Source: Chamaecrista fasciculata
Lineage: Eukaryota; Streptophyta; Magnoliopsida; Fabales; Fabaceae
NCBI GenBank assembly: GCA_003254925.1
Contig: QANZ01043003.1
Location: forward strand, 14,758 to 78,757
Length of the DNA stretch: 64,000 nt
Direction of reading: 5' to 3'
Shown here one piece after another: positions 25,601-36,787 of the stretch (the stretch's first letter is position 1; every line of letters starts with the position of its first letter). The notes beneath the pieces were generated by a model. The model was given only the letters and a program-made list of their open reading frames with translations. It had not been told where the DNA came from and did no database searches. A program made the position numbers and the translations under genes.

Positions 25601-26911
25601 NNNGCCGCCGTCAACCTCCTTGTTCCCACCAATAACGGAATCGGACTCGACGGATTCCCTCACGACAATTCTGAATCGGCGTCGGATTCCGTGTTGGCGG
25701 AATCGAAGAACGGCTTGACGGGAAGAGAGAGAGAGAGAGAGAGCCGAGGGGGAGAGAGAGAGCCGAGGGGTAGAGAGAGGGAGAGCCGAGGGGGAGAGAG
25801 AGAGAGAGAGAGGGGTTCGAGAGGGAGAGAGAGAGAGAGAGGGGTTCGAGAGGGAGAGAAAATTTTATATTTTTGGGCAAATTCACTTGAAATTTTAATT
25901 TATTTTCTTTTCTTACGGTTTGATCCTATTATAAAAAGAAAAGAACCTTAATATAAGAAAATAAAACTTTTGGGGATGAAAGCTTATTTTTCCTATTTTT
26001 TTAACGAAAAAATAGATGGAAAACGTTAGATAGACCAACTTTGACAAGTTTTGGATAACTGAGGGACCAATATGGAACGAAAAATAACTGAGGGACCTAT
26101 TTGAAACAATGAGTATAACAGAGGGACTAAAATAGGACTTTGGCCTACATACATACTATTTCTTCCTTAATTAACAAAGTCAAAAGTCAAGAAAAATGAC
26201 GGAAATTCTTTCATCAGGACATCACCAAAGGGGAAAAAATTTGTAGTAGGTTACAAGTCACAAATGAACCAAGAGATACGAAATCACCAGAGTGGAAGCA
26301 ACAAATAAAATAAAGAATAAACTAATATATTGAAGTAAACAATTTAATCCTTTAATAATCCAAATAATATATTTTTTTTAGTGTTTTTTTATAGACTAAA
26401 TAGTATTGTTGTTTAGTTCTTTCAAGATCAAATATATTATTTAAATATTTCAAAAATTGATATGTGTAATTCAATATTTAAAGACCGAGTTGTTAGCTTG
26501 TAATAATGTAAGTACCGAGTTGTTATTTTAGTCTAAACTAAAACAGCAAAACTTACGGTTTGTGGTGGTGCGTTGACTTTTTGATCTGGGGGCATGAGCA
26601 TGGTCGTAGGTGATAGATTTGAGGGAGTGATCATGGTGAGAAGCATTTGGGAGTAAGGTTGAGATAAGATGGATGGTAGAATAATCCGGAGGAACAGGAA
26701 TATTAGAAGAAGGTGTTTCGAAGAGATCAGAAGGGGTTTGATGAAGAAGAAGGTTGCGAATGAAGATGTTGGAAGTTGAGTAGTATATGTACAAGATTAC
26801 CAAGTACGAGGTTAAAAGAGCTAACCATGTTCGTTTCAACAACAAGCCTTTCAACGACCCTGAAATGCGTCGATGAGAACAGTTTGAGAACGAGGACGAA
26901 CGATTCATCAT
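22658..26911 (-). CDS. Exostosin-type GT47 glycosyltransferase, 3 exons
   Basis: Predicted Golgi type II membrane glycosyltransferase acting in wall polysaccharide or glycoprotein synthesis; the acceptor is unknown. Exons on the minus strand: 26911-26557, 24649-24076, 23144-22658, giving 471 residues. The start is a double ATG (26911/26908). Residues about 28-45 (TWLALLTSYLVILYIYY) form the membrane anchor, followed by a stem to about residue 130. The exostosin domain carries KIYVYPH, HFYVACHS, and in exon 3 GSKYCLHAKGYEVNTARIGD with YYGCVPVVVADYY, the strongly conserved nucleotide-sugar-binding region. It resembles the At5g03795-like GT47 clade, but I give no symbol. Both introns carry transposable elements: a foldback element with an N gap in intron 1 (24650-26556), and a palindromic MITE and a SINE-like piece in intron 2 (23145-24075). 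Confidence 0.93.
23218..23701. mobile_element. Palindromic MULE-like MITE in GT47 intron 2
   Basis: The ends GGTCAAAATTTCATTTTGG and, inverted, CAAAATGAAGTTTTGACC mirror each other, and the arms repeat (A/T)TTTTGGT phrases. It is 484 bp with no coding. Flanks show no clear duplication, so this copy is probably older than the similar one at 47161-47644. Confidence 0.6.
23695..24042. repeat. About 110-bp direct repeat around a single N (23806)
   Basis: The segment TTTTGACCTATACATG... to ...GTAATAACCTTTA occurs just before the N and again at about 23931-24042. Such long identical flanks are not a target-site duplication; they point to overlapping contig ends around an insertion that was not fully assembled. 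The intron length here is uncertain. Confidence 0.8.
23807..23930 (-). mobile_element. tRNA-derived SINE-like fragment
   Basis: On the minus strand GTCGTGAGTTCGATTCCCACT contains a good tRNA B-box (GTTCGATTC), followed by about 90 bases of non-coding sequence that stops at the N. The A-box end is not present or not assembled. The call rests on the B-box and on its being inserted sequence between two copies of the intron. Confidence 0.4.
25228..26145. mobile_element. Foldback MULE-like element in GT47 intron 1
   Basis: Ends GGGCAAAGTCCTATTTTGG and, inverted, CCTATTTTAGGAC-type sequence ending GGACTTTGGCC. The arms are about 320 bp (25228-25549 and about 25840-26145) and nearly identical by eye, each with phrases such as AGGTCCCTCAGTT. 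Flanks TACATACTA and TACATACAT match at 7 of 9 bases. The centre holds a GA/GAGAGCCGAGG low-complexity stretch, a 54-N gap and about 130 bases of higher-GC sequence (25604-25735) that could be a captured host fragment. It is non-autonomous and probably young. Confidence 0.75.
25550..25603. other. Assembly gap (54 N)
   Basis: Run of N inside the foldback element, next to the GA-rich tract, where short reads usually fail. Confidence 0.99.
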
Positions 26912-29641
26912 TTCCCAGAGACACAGAGACAGAGAAGCGTTGAATGAATAAGACTCTAAAAAAACAAAACACAACCTCAATTTGGTAGTTGCAGCAAGCC
27001 AATTGCTTATATTAAATATATTAAATATATGTTATATACACGATTGTTATGCAACGTAAGGGAAGCAGTGGGCTGTGAAGTTTGGGCCTAGTACTATGGG
27101 CCCATTTAGAGCCCATTGGAAACAGAGAAAAAAGAGCAGCAAGGCCCAACAAAATAAAGCGAACATAGGAATGTTTGGTAATTGAGTGGTGTTGCTACCA
27201 CACGTCTATCACGTGAATTACAGCAAACACATCCCAAAATGCATATAAACTGAGCTACCACCTCTCCAACTTCCATCACACCCACAAAAAAAGGAAAATA
27301 ATAATACTCACTACGTTAGTTCCTGCTTCTTCCAAATTGGTATGAGCTACCTCTCGCGATTTAATTTCTGGTATGTATATATGTTATTTTATTACTTCTT
27401 CATTTCAATATCAACTTGTCAACCTTTTTTAATGTTATTCACACAAATTAACCTGTGTGACTATATTACTATGCATAATGCATATATATATATGAAGTTG
27501 CCTCTGTTGAGAGCTGGAGAATAGACCAAGTTTTCTTGTTTTGGCCTGAGAAGTTTTTTGTTTTGCATGAGATATATATATACTAATTAAGTGAATCTTT
27601 TGAATTCCACGTCAATGGTAAGAGACTGAGAGTTAATTACCATTCTGCTCACTCATATGTATGTATGCGATCACTAGCTGGTAATACTCATCGGGTGTTT
27701 ATTTAGCCAGAAATGATGATGCTAATTAATTAACGGTTATTATATATATGTAATTATGTATAAATATGCATAAATGAATTATGTTTATATTTTACCAAAA
27801 AGTTCATAATATATACTTAATTAAGTATACTTAATAACTTATTGACTATCTTTAATCTTGTATATTAATCTAATTAATTAAGACTTTGAAGTTTGATTCA
27901 CTTTCGCAAAGAAAGTGGGAGTAGAAACTAATTAAGTTCAAGGTTGAGATATTAATTCAGTACAATAATTTTGCTTCATTTCATTGTCAATGCAAGTTCA
28001 CCTTATTGGATGCTGACTTTTCTGCTTATATATAGTAAAAGATAATACATATATTATATATTGTACATTTTTCTTCAAAAGAATTTTCGTGAAATGCTTT
28101 GAAGAAGCACATGCATTTTTAGAAACTGTTATAGCTAGCCTATCCATAGCTAGAGGTACCTTATGCATCTTTCTTATTAGATTCTTTAATTTAAGCATAA
28201 AATGATAGATATGTTTTGCAACTAAATCAACATGACTTAAACATTCATTATTATCTTTTTCTAATTCAAAACTACATTTTCATATTACACGTTTTCATAA
28301 TTTTTCTTTATTACTTGCTTATAAACGTTAACGATGTTTTCCCAATATCAACAACTTAAACAAGATATTACGTTTTCCACGATAGCATGCAGTTTCTGGG
28401 CGGGAAAAAATATTGCCAACACAGTAGTATTTAATGTGTTTTCGTGTATATCAAATTTAAGTTGCTCAACATTGCACGCCATGTATTTATATATCATCAT
28501 ATAACAGAAGGTTACGTTATTTTGCTGAAGCCAAAAACAAATATATACATGATCTTCACTCGCGAGTATCTACTGCTCAGGAGCAGTATTGGTATATATC
28601 ATTGAATAGACTTTAATTCCCCCACAAATGTTTTATGTGAAAGCTCTTCTCTGGGGAGCTTTCTTAATTAATTATACATTGTCTGATCAAAAATATAATT
28701 AGCTCATATATATTAAAAACCTTTTCTGGCCTCCAACGTATATATATATGGTTACTAAATGGATCTTCATTCTCCTAGCTATATATATATATCTTCATGG
28801 TTATTGACAACCCTTTAAAAAGCTTTTTTTTTTTCTATTCGAAAAAACAAAGTATCCAATTGTAGATATTGTTTTTGGGTAAGTATCAAATGGTAGATTT
28901 AGTACAACNGGGGGCATCCACGCCGTCGGCTTCCGAGGGGTGATCCCGAGGGGTGTATATCAGTAGATATTGTTTTTGGGTAAGTATCAAATGGTAGATT
29001 TAGTACAACGAGGTCTATATATATCAGAAAGATGCCCAAAAGATCATTTTAATGTGCTGGACATAAACTAGATGCAACTATTTCATTCACTCAGGTAATT
29101 AAGATTAAGAGAAAATTGCAATTGTAATTTGTACATGTAAAGAAAGGTAGATAAATTAAAGAATCCGTTGACATGAATGAAAATTAAATATACAGCGATC
29201 CATCAATATATGTGGCTAGCTATATAGAAAATAGGAAGCAAAATGCATTACGTAGTAGGAGTAAGTACAAATGTAAATGCTAAATATGTGAAATTAATAA
29301 ATGTATATATAGAGCTAGTCTTTGCATACAAGAATTGGAGCAAATAAAAAATTATGGGCATACAGTTCGTATATAACAGATTAACGATGAGAAAGCCAAC
29401 GAAGCTGTCTTGAGCAAACATACAACACTACATATAAAAAGTACATACATACAACACTACATACAACACTACTTGGTACACATTAGTATGGGAATACATG
29501 ATATATATATATATATAGGCATGCACAATTATAATTTAATTTGGAGGTTGATAAATCCTAAATATATATGTATATGCGTAGGAAGTGATGGATGATGATT
29601 ACTTGTAGGTGGTAGTTGGAGCACAATGATGTTGATGATGG
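26912..29641. other. Intergenic, AT-rich, with one single-N seam
   Basis: No gene is supported. At 28863-29009 a 46-bp segment ending TAGATTTAGTACAAC stands before the N (28909) and again after about 53 bp of unusually GC-rich sequence (GGGGGCATCCACGCCGTCGG...). As at the other N positions, this marks an unfinished insertion whose family I cannot name. Confidence 0.6.
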
Positions 29642-30522
29642 TCATGATGATCGAGGCGAAGAAGTATTGAGGAATTCAGATTCCCAAAAGGCAATATCAA
29701 AAGATGGGAGGGAGGAGGACGATGTGATGTTGTCGTCATTGATTAAGGAATCAAGAAAGGAGGAGAGGGTAGTATCTGCTGCTTGAAGATCCACCCCATT
29801 GTTGTTGTTATTATGATTACTAGTATTCTTCTCAATCATCTCTTCATCATCATCATCATGACTATGAAGCCCTTGTTCTTGTTCCATTAATGTTCCCATA
29901 TTGGTTTGATGAATATTAGGTACCACTGATCTTGCTTCATTAATTTGATGCTGATGGCTGCTCCCAATGATTTCAGGTGCAGTAGTAGTAGTAGTAGTGA
30001 TTTGGGGGATTGATTGATGATGAGCATCATGAGTAGTAGTAGTGTGGTAAGTGATTAAGGGCTTGTGAGTCCTTGGATCTATTCCCTGACTAATCAGCTT
30101 CTTGCTAAGATGGGTGTTCCAATAGTTCTTTATCTCATTATCTGTCCTCCCAGGTATCCTCCCAGCTATCAAAGACCACCTATATATATGATGAAAACAT
30201 GATTAATTATTATTAATGAAATTAAGGCAATAATTAATTAATAAGAAAATGGAAACCTGTTGCCGAGTAAGCGATGAAGGCGAAGGATGAGATCTTCCTC
30301 GTCGGGAGCAATACGGCCTCGCTTGACGGAGGGACGAAGATAATTCATCCAGCGGAGACGGCAGCTTTTTCCGCAGCGTAAAAGTCCGGCGCGTTTGGGA
30401 AGGGTGCGCCACCGTCCTTCGCCTTCTCTCTTCACGAAATTAGCCAGAATCTCGTCTTCCTCCGCCGTCCACGGCCCTCTCTTTATCCCTATCTTCTTCG
30501 TCGGACTAATCGGAGCCCTCAT
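29642..30522 (-). CDS. MYB5: R2R3-MYB transcription factor MYB5
   Basis: Nuclear DNA-binding activator; in studied plants MYB5 works with bHLH and WD40 partners on seed-coat mucilage, trichomes and proanthocyanidins. Exons 30522-30257 and 30179-29642 give 267 residues. R2 covers about residues 15-64 and R3 about 68-115, with the usual Trp spacing and one intron inside R3. The bHLH-partner motif [DE]Lx2[RK]x3Lx6Lx3R is perfect at Asp77-Arg96. After R3, [16 protein letters not shown] is followed by a His/Thr/Asn-rich linker and a C-terminal [10 protein letters not shown] block that matches the FSSFLNSLIND block of Arabidopsis MYB5. That block and [20 protein letters not shown] separate it from TT2-type MYBs. 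CAT/ATC-rich codon repeats produce the linker. Confidence 0.92.
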
Positions 30523-30613
30523 GCTTCTTCTTCACTTGATAATCCTGATCGATTAGGGTTCTTTCTTCCTTGCTTGCTATCGGAATATGGATAACTGATT
30601 TTGACAACCAACG

Positions 30614-30624
30614 ATATATATATA
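30614..30624 (-). promoter_or_regulatory. TATA-like element upstream of MYB5
   Basis: A TATATATATA run lies about 95 bases before the MYB5 ATG on the minus strand. Many AT runs occur here, so the support is spacing only. Confidence 0.35.
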
Positions 30625-31269
30625 ATAATAGCTAGGCAGGGAGGCAGGCAGCCACCTAGGGTTTTCAACTTTCAACTTTCAAGCTAGCCAGAGACCAGAT
30701 TAGATATATAATAGTACTACTCCATCAGTGTTTTAAAGGTAGGCGTAACCACGAAGATTACACGCATAAAATTAATAATATATATAATAATTTCCGAATA
30801 ATAACAATGGATTACACTACAAAAAGGGGCTCCTGGATATCTATGTATGGAACTTGTTTTTGAATTTTAACCTTTTTTTTTTAAATGATTTACACCGACC
30901 AAGTCATAGACAAGGTTTACGGTTAAGATCTCTTCTCACTTTATCATCCATCGGTCATTACCGTATCAGACTCTGTACATTATCTATTTCATGGTCCCAC
31001 ACGTGTCCCCCTACTTTATCCTATCCTATATATGGAAATAAAGAATAGGTGAAACACAGGAATGTTACATGCATCAAACCCCATTTATCCACATATATAT
31101 ATCATCAATCTTATGAATTATGTATCATACATCCACGTTCCTAACTAACTTTTTATTACACGACCAATTATCTAAATGGGGAAATAAAGGGATTAAAGGA
31201 TCCTGGGATACTCAGTTATCAGTTATCACAGTACAGAAAATATTCACAACTCAAGAATGTTATATATGT
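30625..31269. other. Upstream region of MYB5
   Basis: AT-rich DNA without a gene. It includes the presumed distal promoter. Confidence 0.4.
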
Positions 31270-31835
31270 GTAGTACTTTAAGTAGTTTTAATTTTTCGTT
31301 CACAAAAGAGTACTGGGTTTATATTATGAAGTACTACACCCGGGATGGACTTATATTACTTTAATTTTTCGTTCACAAAAGAGTACTGGGTTTATATTAT
31401 GAAGTCTAACAATCAACTTTAAGTACTTTAAGTAGTTTTATTTCTCAAACATTGAATAAAATTACTTAAAGTACTACTTAAAGTACTTAAAGTTGAGAAA
31501 TAAAACTACTCTTTTAGACTTCATAATATAAACCCAGTACTCTTTTGTGAACGAAAAATTAAAGTACTTTAAGTAGTTTTAATTTAAACCCAGTACTCTT
31601 TTATGAAGTACTACACCCGGGATGGACTCAAAGTACTTCATAATATAAGTAGTTTTATTTCCAATTTCGTTCACAAAAGAGTACTGGGTTTATATTATGA
31701 AGTACTACACCCTGGGTTTATATGTAAAGTACTTTAAGTAGTTTTAATTTTTCGTTCACAAAGTACTTAAATAAAATTCCAAACAAACATTCGCCAAGAT
31801 CTCAATATGGGCATATCACAGTTGATTGTTAGACT
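31270..31835. repeat. Scrambled block of short direct and inverted repeats
   Basis: A unit TTCGTTCACAAAAGAGTACT...GAAGT (about 38 bp) occurs directly at about 31296, 31368 and 31666 and inverted at 31518-31555. AAGTACTTTAAGTAGTTTTA occurs at least four times, GAAGTACTACACCCGGGATG twice, and AGTCTAACAATCAACT (about 31404) returns inverted at 31820-31835. Units are joined in varying order with no constant period, so this is neither a satellite nor a normal transposon. Confidence 0.85.
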
Positions 31836-32511
31836 CAGGCTCTAATGCGACGCGGCAAAAGTGTTTAAACAAAAATTCACAAGAAAAAATGTGTTTGAAA
31901 AATCGCCATGCCACAGCCAAGCATAACTAGCTACTGGCTCTTTTTATCATAAAAAAAAATTGTGAAAATATCAGTATACATTTTGGAATTATTCATATTT
32001 TCATGATGGAAGATCTTATATATATGTATCTCTTTTAAAATTCCCAATTTTTTTCTTTAACGGGAAAATTATTTTAAGAAACAATTTCATAGTATGTATA
32101 CGTGGGAAAATAATAAAAGTTGACATTTCGTACACATTGTTACAAGTGGACACCGTCCAGACGGGATGGACCAGAATAATGTGCAGTCAAATACTGGATA
32201 ACATAAACGTGGCGTCATCGAATTGGATATCTTAAATAACCGTAGGTTAAACAATTTGAGAAAATCCTCAATCCGTACGTGCCATTAAAATCCATCCATC
32301 CATCCTCAATTGCATGTTATTTTCATTCTCTTGTCGTGATTGATTTTTTCTTTTTTTAGTCCCATTATGCTTTACAGAGTTATATATCGTTCTAGCTGAT
32401 AACACATTTATACGTCTTGATTTCGTTATCTTTTTTCATTATTACCTTGTGTGTTTGTATGAGCCTCGATTTTGAGTTTGTAATCTCTGAATAATTCATT
32501 TCTAATCACAG
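31836..32511. other. Intergenic up to the importin pseudogene
   Basis: No gene is seen. The last about 170 bases probably derive from the intron that precedes the first recognisable importin exon. Confidence 0.4.
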
Positions 32512-35500
32512 AGTCATGGATGTCTTGTTAATGTCACTGCAACTATCTCGATCTATTGGAGTCTGATGATCCAACCACAAGTAATATCCTCGTCATAGTT
32601 GCTTTAATTTGAGACTATATGTATCTTTGTCCTGTGGTAAATTATTCTTGAAGCATATTTATGTTCCGTGCTTAATTGTAGGAATATAATAACTTCTTCT
32701 TAGGTATCTTTTTGAGGCATGGACTAGGCTTTGACAATTACATGGGCAGATTCCGATGCTAAATTGATGAAGATGATGACAGGTTTCCTTTCAGTTCTGG
32801 TGTCACAATATACTGTTTATACAAGTGTTTTCACATGTTATAATTTATCTGTAGTCTGTTTCCAGTATTGTCTCGCTCCTTTATTCTCCTTGTTGCAGGT
32901 TTCTTCTCTTGTTTTTCGATACTTGGCATCTGTAGTGTTCTAATTGCAGCATTGAAATAATTACTCTTGAGGATAACAGAATAGGCATTAAGACTAGTTT
33001 CTAAGGAAGATTAGCATGACGTAATAGAGATCTAACAACTTGTATAACATGTCTGTGTTTCCTCTCTACCACTCCATTTTGTTGGGGTGTACGTGTAGGG
33101 ACAAGTTTTCTGATGGCACAATACCAATAGAATGCAGCAAATTCTGACACTCAATGCTAAGAAACTCACTGCCATTATCAGTTCTTATGGATGGGACTGA
33201 AAGATTGAATTGAGTTTTGGTGTATTGTAGAAAAGTCTCAATTAAACCCAATGTCTGTGTTTTACTTTGCATTAGAAAAGTCCAAACCACTCTGGAAAAA
33301 TCAACTAAAATTAAAAACATTTGGCACCAGAAATAGAAGTGATACTATAAGGGCCTCATATATCAATGTGTACAAGTTCAAAGCAACGTGTGGTAGTAAT
33401 TTTACTCAAGCCAAAAGGTTTTCTGGTCTGTTTTCCAGCATTACAATCATCACAAATGAAACCACTATCAGTAGGAGGTACAAATTTAAGTTTAGACAAA
33501 ATAAGAGAACTAGGGTGGCCTAATCGGTTATGCCAACATTGTCCATCATTCATTTCAGTACAAACTGTAACATTTGTCAGAATACTGCACTTCCTCTTTA
33601 TTTAGTAAGTATAGGCCCCCTTTTGCTGTACCTTTTTCCACTGTTCTCTTACTCAAATGGTCCTGCATAGTGCATTCAGAGAAGTTAAAAACAAAGTCCA
33701 AGCCACCACTTAAAGCCAACTTGTGCACTGATAACAGATTATAATTGAATTCTGGAATATATAAAACGTCTTTAAGGAGAATACTGAAATTCAGAAACAC
33801 ATCACCAATAAGTTTGACTTGTTTTTATGTACCATCAGGTAAAACAACTGATTTAATTCCTTTTACCTCCCTTAAGTTTGATTCAATAATACAATTTCCA
33901 TATTGAAAACTAGAATTGGCAGAAGAATGATATGGGTCAGCCAGTAGAGGTTCAGGAGGAAGTCCAAATTGGGAAGGAAGTTGGAAACGGATCTGTTGGG
34001 TCTGTTGTAGCTGAGGATTCAGTTAGTAGGATTCTTCCAGCAAAGAGGACACGTAGACCGCCAGGGTGGTTAGATGGGTTTGTTACTGCTTGACGTGGAT
34101 GTGGAAGTCACGTGGATTCTGTTATGAAATTGGTTGTGGTTTCTGGTTATAGCTGGGTAGCATTTGGGTAATAGGCAGATATGGATTTGGTGAGATTTTC
34201 GTGATCTTTGTGGAGTGGCCTGTACCTGCGAAATCAGCAGCTGCCTTTATTAACACTAACACTTGAAATAGCATGAGTTTTCTGTCGTTCAATCCTAGAG
34301 ATGATGGAGTAGGCTTTATTGAAAGCAGGTAATGGATCAAGAAGTAAGATATTACTTACAACCGAGTTATAAGACTCATTTAGGCCCATTAGGAATTGCA
34401 TCACCTGGTTAGAGGAGTCAATTTCTACTAATTTCTTGTTAATACCACATTTGCATCCTGAGCATGAGCACCTCGGTCTGGGCTCCAAAAGATTAAGCTC
34501 CTCCGACAGTTCCTTGAGTTTATTGGAGTAAACAGCTAAACTGTTATTGCCTTGCTTCATCTGAGCTAGCTGCTTCTTAATGATGAACACTTGAATCTTA
34601 TCTCCTTGTCCAAATTTTTCTTCTAATTCAAGCCACAGCTTCCTTGAAGAAGAAGAAGAAGAATAAATGCAGGCCTCTGAAAGTTCTTTGCTCATGGAAT
34701 TAATTAACCACGAGAGGACCATGGAGTCCACACAACTCCACAGCACATATGCATCTGAATCTACATCTTCTGGCTGCGAGTAAGTTCCATCAACAAAGCC
34801 AAGCTTATTTCTGTCTTTAAGAGAAATTTTTATGGATCTACTCCATATGAGATAGTTAGTCATAGTCAGTGGATTAGGAACTAGTTGCAAACATGGATTA
34901 TCTGAGGCATCCAAATACAACGGGCCTTTAAGCAAAAAACCACTATATTGGTCCTCACTGGAAGCAGAGGAATTCTGCAATTCTGCCATTTTAGGGTTTA
35001 GTAGGGTTATATCTGAGAATGGAGAAGACGAGAACAACAGAAATGGGAAATGACTCACTCATATATCATTCCAAATATGCAGAGGAAACGATATGTAAAA
35101 GCTGAGCAAAAGAAATTCTAACAAACTCGACAGCTGTACACTTGCATAAATACTATAATACATCAGCTACGCTAAAAATAATTTACACCATCCAACATAA
35201 ACTTGCCAACTAAGCAACCAGATGGACAAATAACAATGTGACACCTGTACAAATAATTTTACATGTAACATGCTATGTTGCTATGCCGAAGAGTTGAAGG
35301 AAGGATTTTTTTTTTTTTCCCTGGATTGACCAGATTGACTTGGTTTTATATTTTCATTTCATTTTCCAAACCAAGCTTGGTTTGGAAAATAGCCATCTGT
35401 ATATTGGATGATGTTGCTGAGCACTGTCAAGAACTGGCTCTTAAGTAATTTTCTTTTTTTAGTTCGACTTGATTTGCTTTTGGCTCTGTAGTTTTATGCA

Positions 35501-35529
35501 CAACAATAACTCTTGTTGTCTTTAGCATT

Positions 35530-35560
<31 letters not shown>

Positions 35561-36017
35561 TTGTTCCTTGTGGCGGGTGGGAATTACGAAAGTGGGCAAT
35601 TAGTCCATCTTTAATTTTTTTGTAATTTAAATGCTTCTGTTTGGTGCAACTGATATTATGATTCTTACCTTCCATTCTTACTCAAAACCTGCAATGAAGA
35701 ATATCCAGATGTTGAACAGGTTTTAGCTTTTGAAATAACTAAATATTTCTATTTCTAATTTAGTTTAGTTACATATTGGTGACTCTTAATCAACAAAGTT
35801 GAATGTTTTTCAGGCCACTGTTTATGGGGTTGGTGTTTGTGCAGAGTTTGGTGGATCTTTGTTCAAACCATTTGTTGGAAGTTGATTGCATTTGCCTATT
35901 TTCTTGTTGATCCTTAAATTAGATTCTTTATTTGGGTTAATTTTTCTGTTCTATTGCAGAGGCACTTTCAAGGCTAGATGCTCTGATAAGGCATCCTGAT
36001 GCATTTTCATTCAGATA
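32512..36017 (+). pseudogene. Importin-5 (KPNB3-like) pseudogene, split by a copia insertion
   Basis: Exon-sized islands match the C-terminal third of plant importin-5, the HEAT-repeat nuclear import receptor. Islands: 32512-32580 (ESDDPTTS), 32704-32782 (TITWADSDA), 32950-33000 (EIITLEDNRIGIKTS), 35258-35380 (NMLCCYAEELKEGFF, PWIDQ), about 35390-35443 (AICILDDVAEHCQE), 35651-35719 (YLPFLLKTCNEEYPDVEQ), 35814-35880 (VYGVGVCAEFGGSLFKPFVG), 35960-36017 (EALSRLDALIRHPDAF). Splice-like AG and GT borders remain, so it came from a DNA duplication rather than from mRNA. Frameshifts and stops occur (a T-run near 35318, a stop after LALK at about 35443, a shift after HPDAF), the part between PWIDQ and AICILDD and the whole N-terminal two thirds are missing, and a Ty1/copia element sits in the middle. 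Confidence 0.88.
33001..35268 (-). mobile_element. Fossil Ty1/copia retrotransposon, broken and truncated
   Basis: On the minus strand a copia gag-type domain (about 34240-34990), the gag-pre-integrase zinc-binding region (about 33360-33553) and the integrase core (about 33005-33320) follow in order. No reverse transcriptase, RNase H or second LTR is seen, so the copy is incomplete as well as broken in several places. Sequence upstream of gag to about 35268 may be what remains of a 5' LTR and leader. A short stretch on the + strand at about 33925-34100 resembles the linker region of another copia copy, which suggests a nested or rearranged insertion. It lies inside the importin-5 pseudogene and is therefore younger than that duplication, but old enough to have decayed. 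Confidence 0.85.
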
Positions 36018-36787
36018 ATGACATCACATTTTAATGTCTCATGTCTCCACAATGCCCAGTGTTTTGGTACTATGAACTATTTTTTTTTTCACAATTTCCT
36101 CCTTATTCCTCACATTTGATCATCATAAATTGTGATTGGCATAATGAGCATTTGTATCAATTTTTTTACCCAGCATGTTACTTTGTTGGTGCATCTTTGT
36201 AATTATGTTCATTAAAGTCATGATTTTGGCTCCTTTTGTGCATAAACCCGTTTTAGGATTATTTGCATTGATGAAGTTGATTCTTTTCCCCAGTGAAATG
36301 AGGATTGTTAATATCAGGTACATTAATATACGAATTGTTATCCATTGTGATTAAGTTTTCGGTAAGCTCATTAAATTTTGTAGGCTACTTGGCTGCATGA
36401 AATGGCCGTTTCAGGAGAAAATTACTCTCAGAGTAAATTGCCTGAACCCTGACTATCAGGAGAAAATATCTCTTAGCTTGTGTTTTTTGTTTTCTAGAGG
36501 ATGCTTATCTGAATAAAGCTTTGGATTTTATGATTAATCCTGAGAAGTCATAATATTGGGGAAGTTGTTGTTTCAGCATTGGAGAGTATCCTTTTTCAGG
36601 CAGCGTCTGGTTTGTGAGTTTTGACTTTTGATGGCTGAATCAGTCTTGAATTCTTGATAATGCAACCCAGAATTTGTTGGACATGGATTATCCGCTCAGT
36701 TGGTCGGTTTGAAAGTGAGAATTATGTTATACTTTGTGTATATCGAAGTTTTGTTCAGAAAAAATTACCCTTTATCTAAAAGGGAAA
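36018..36787. other. Downstream of the importin pseudogene
   Basis: No reliable coding match. Further decayed importin exons may lie here, but I could not recognise them. Confidence 0.35.

Noticed and set aside
29410-29595. TACATACAACACTACA repeats as a regulatory array
   Set aside because: Only three or four imperfect copies in AT-rich DNA; ordinary slippage is enough.
36123-36323. Minus-strand frame with CWVKK-like residues suggesting a retroelement zinc knuckle
   Set aside because: The match is too weak and the frame is broken; not reported as an element.
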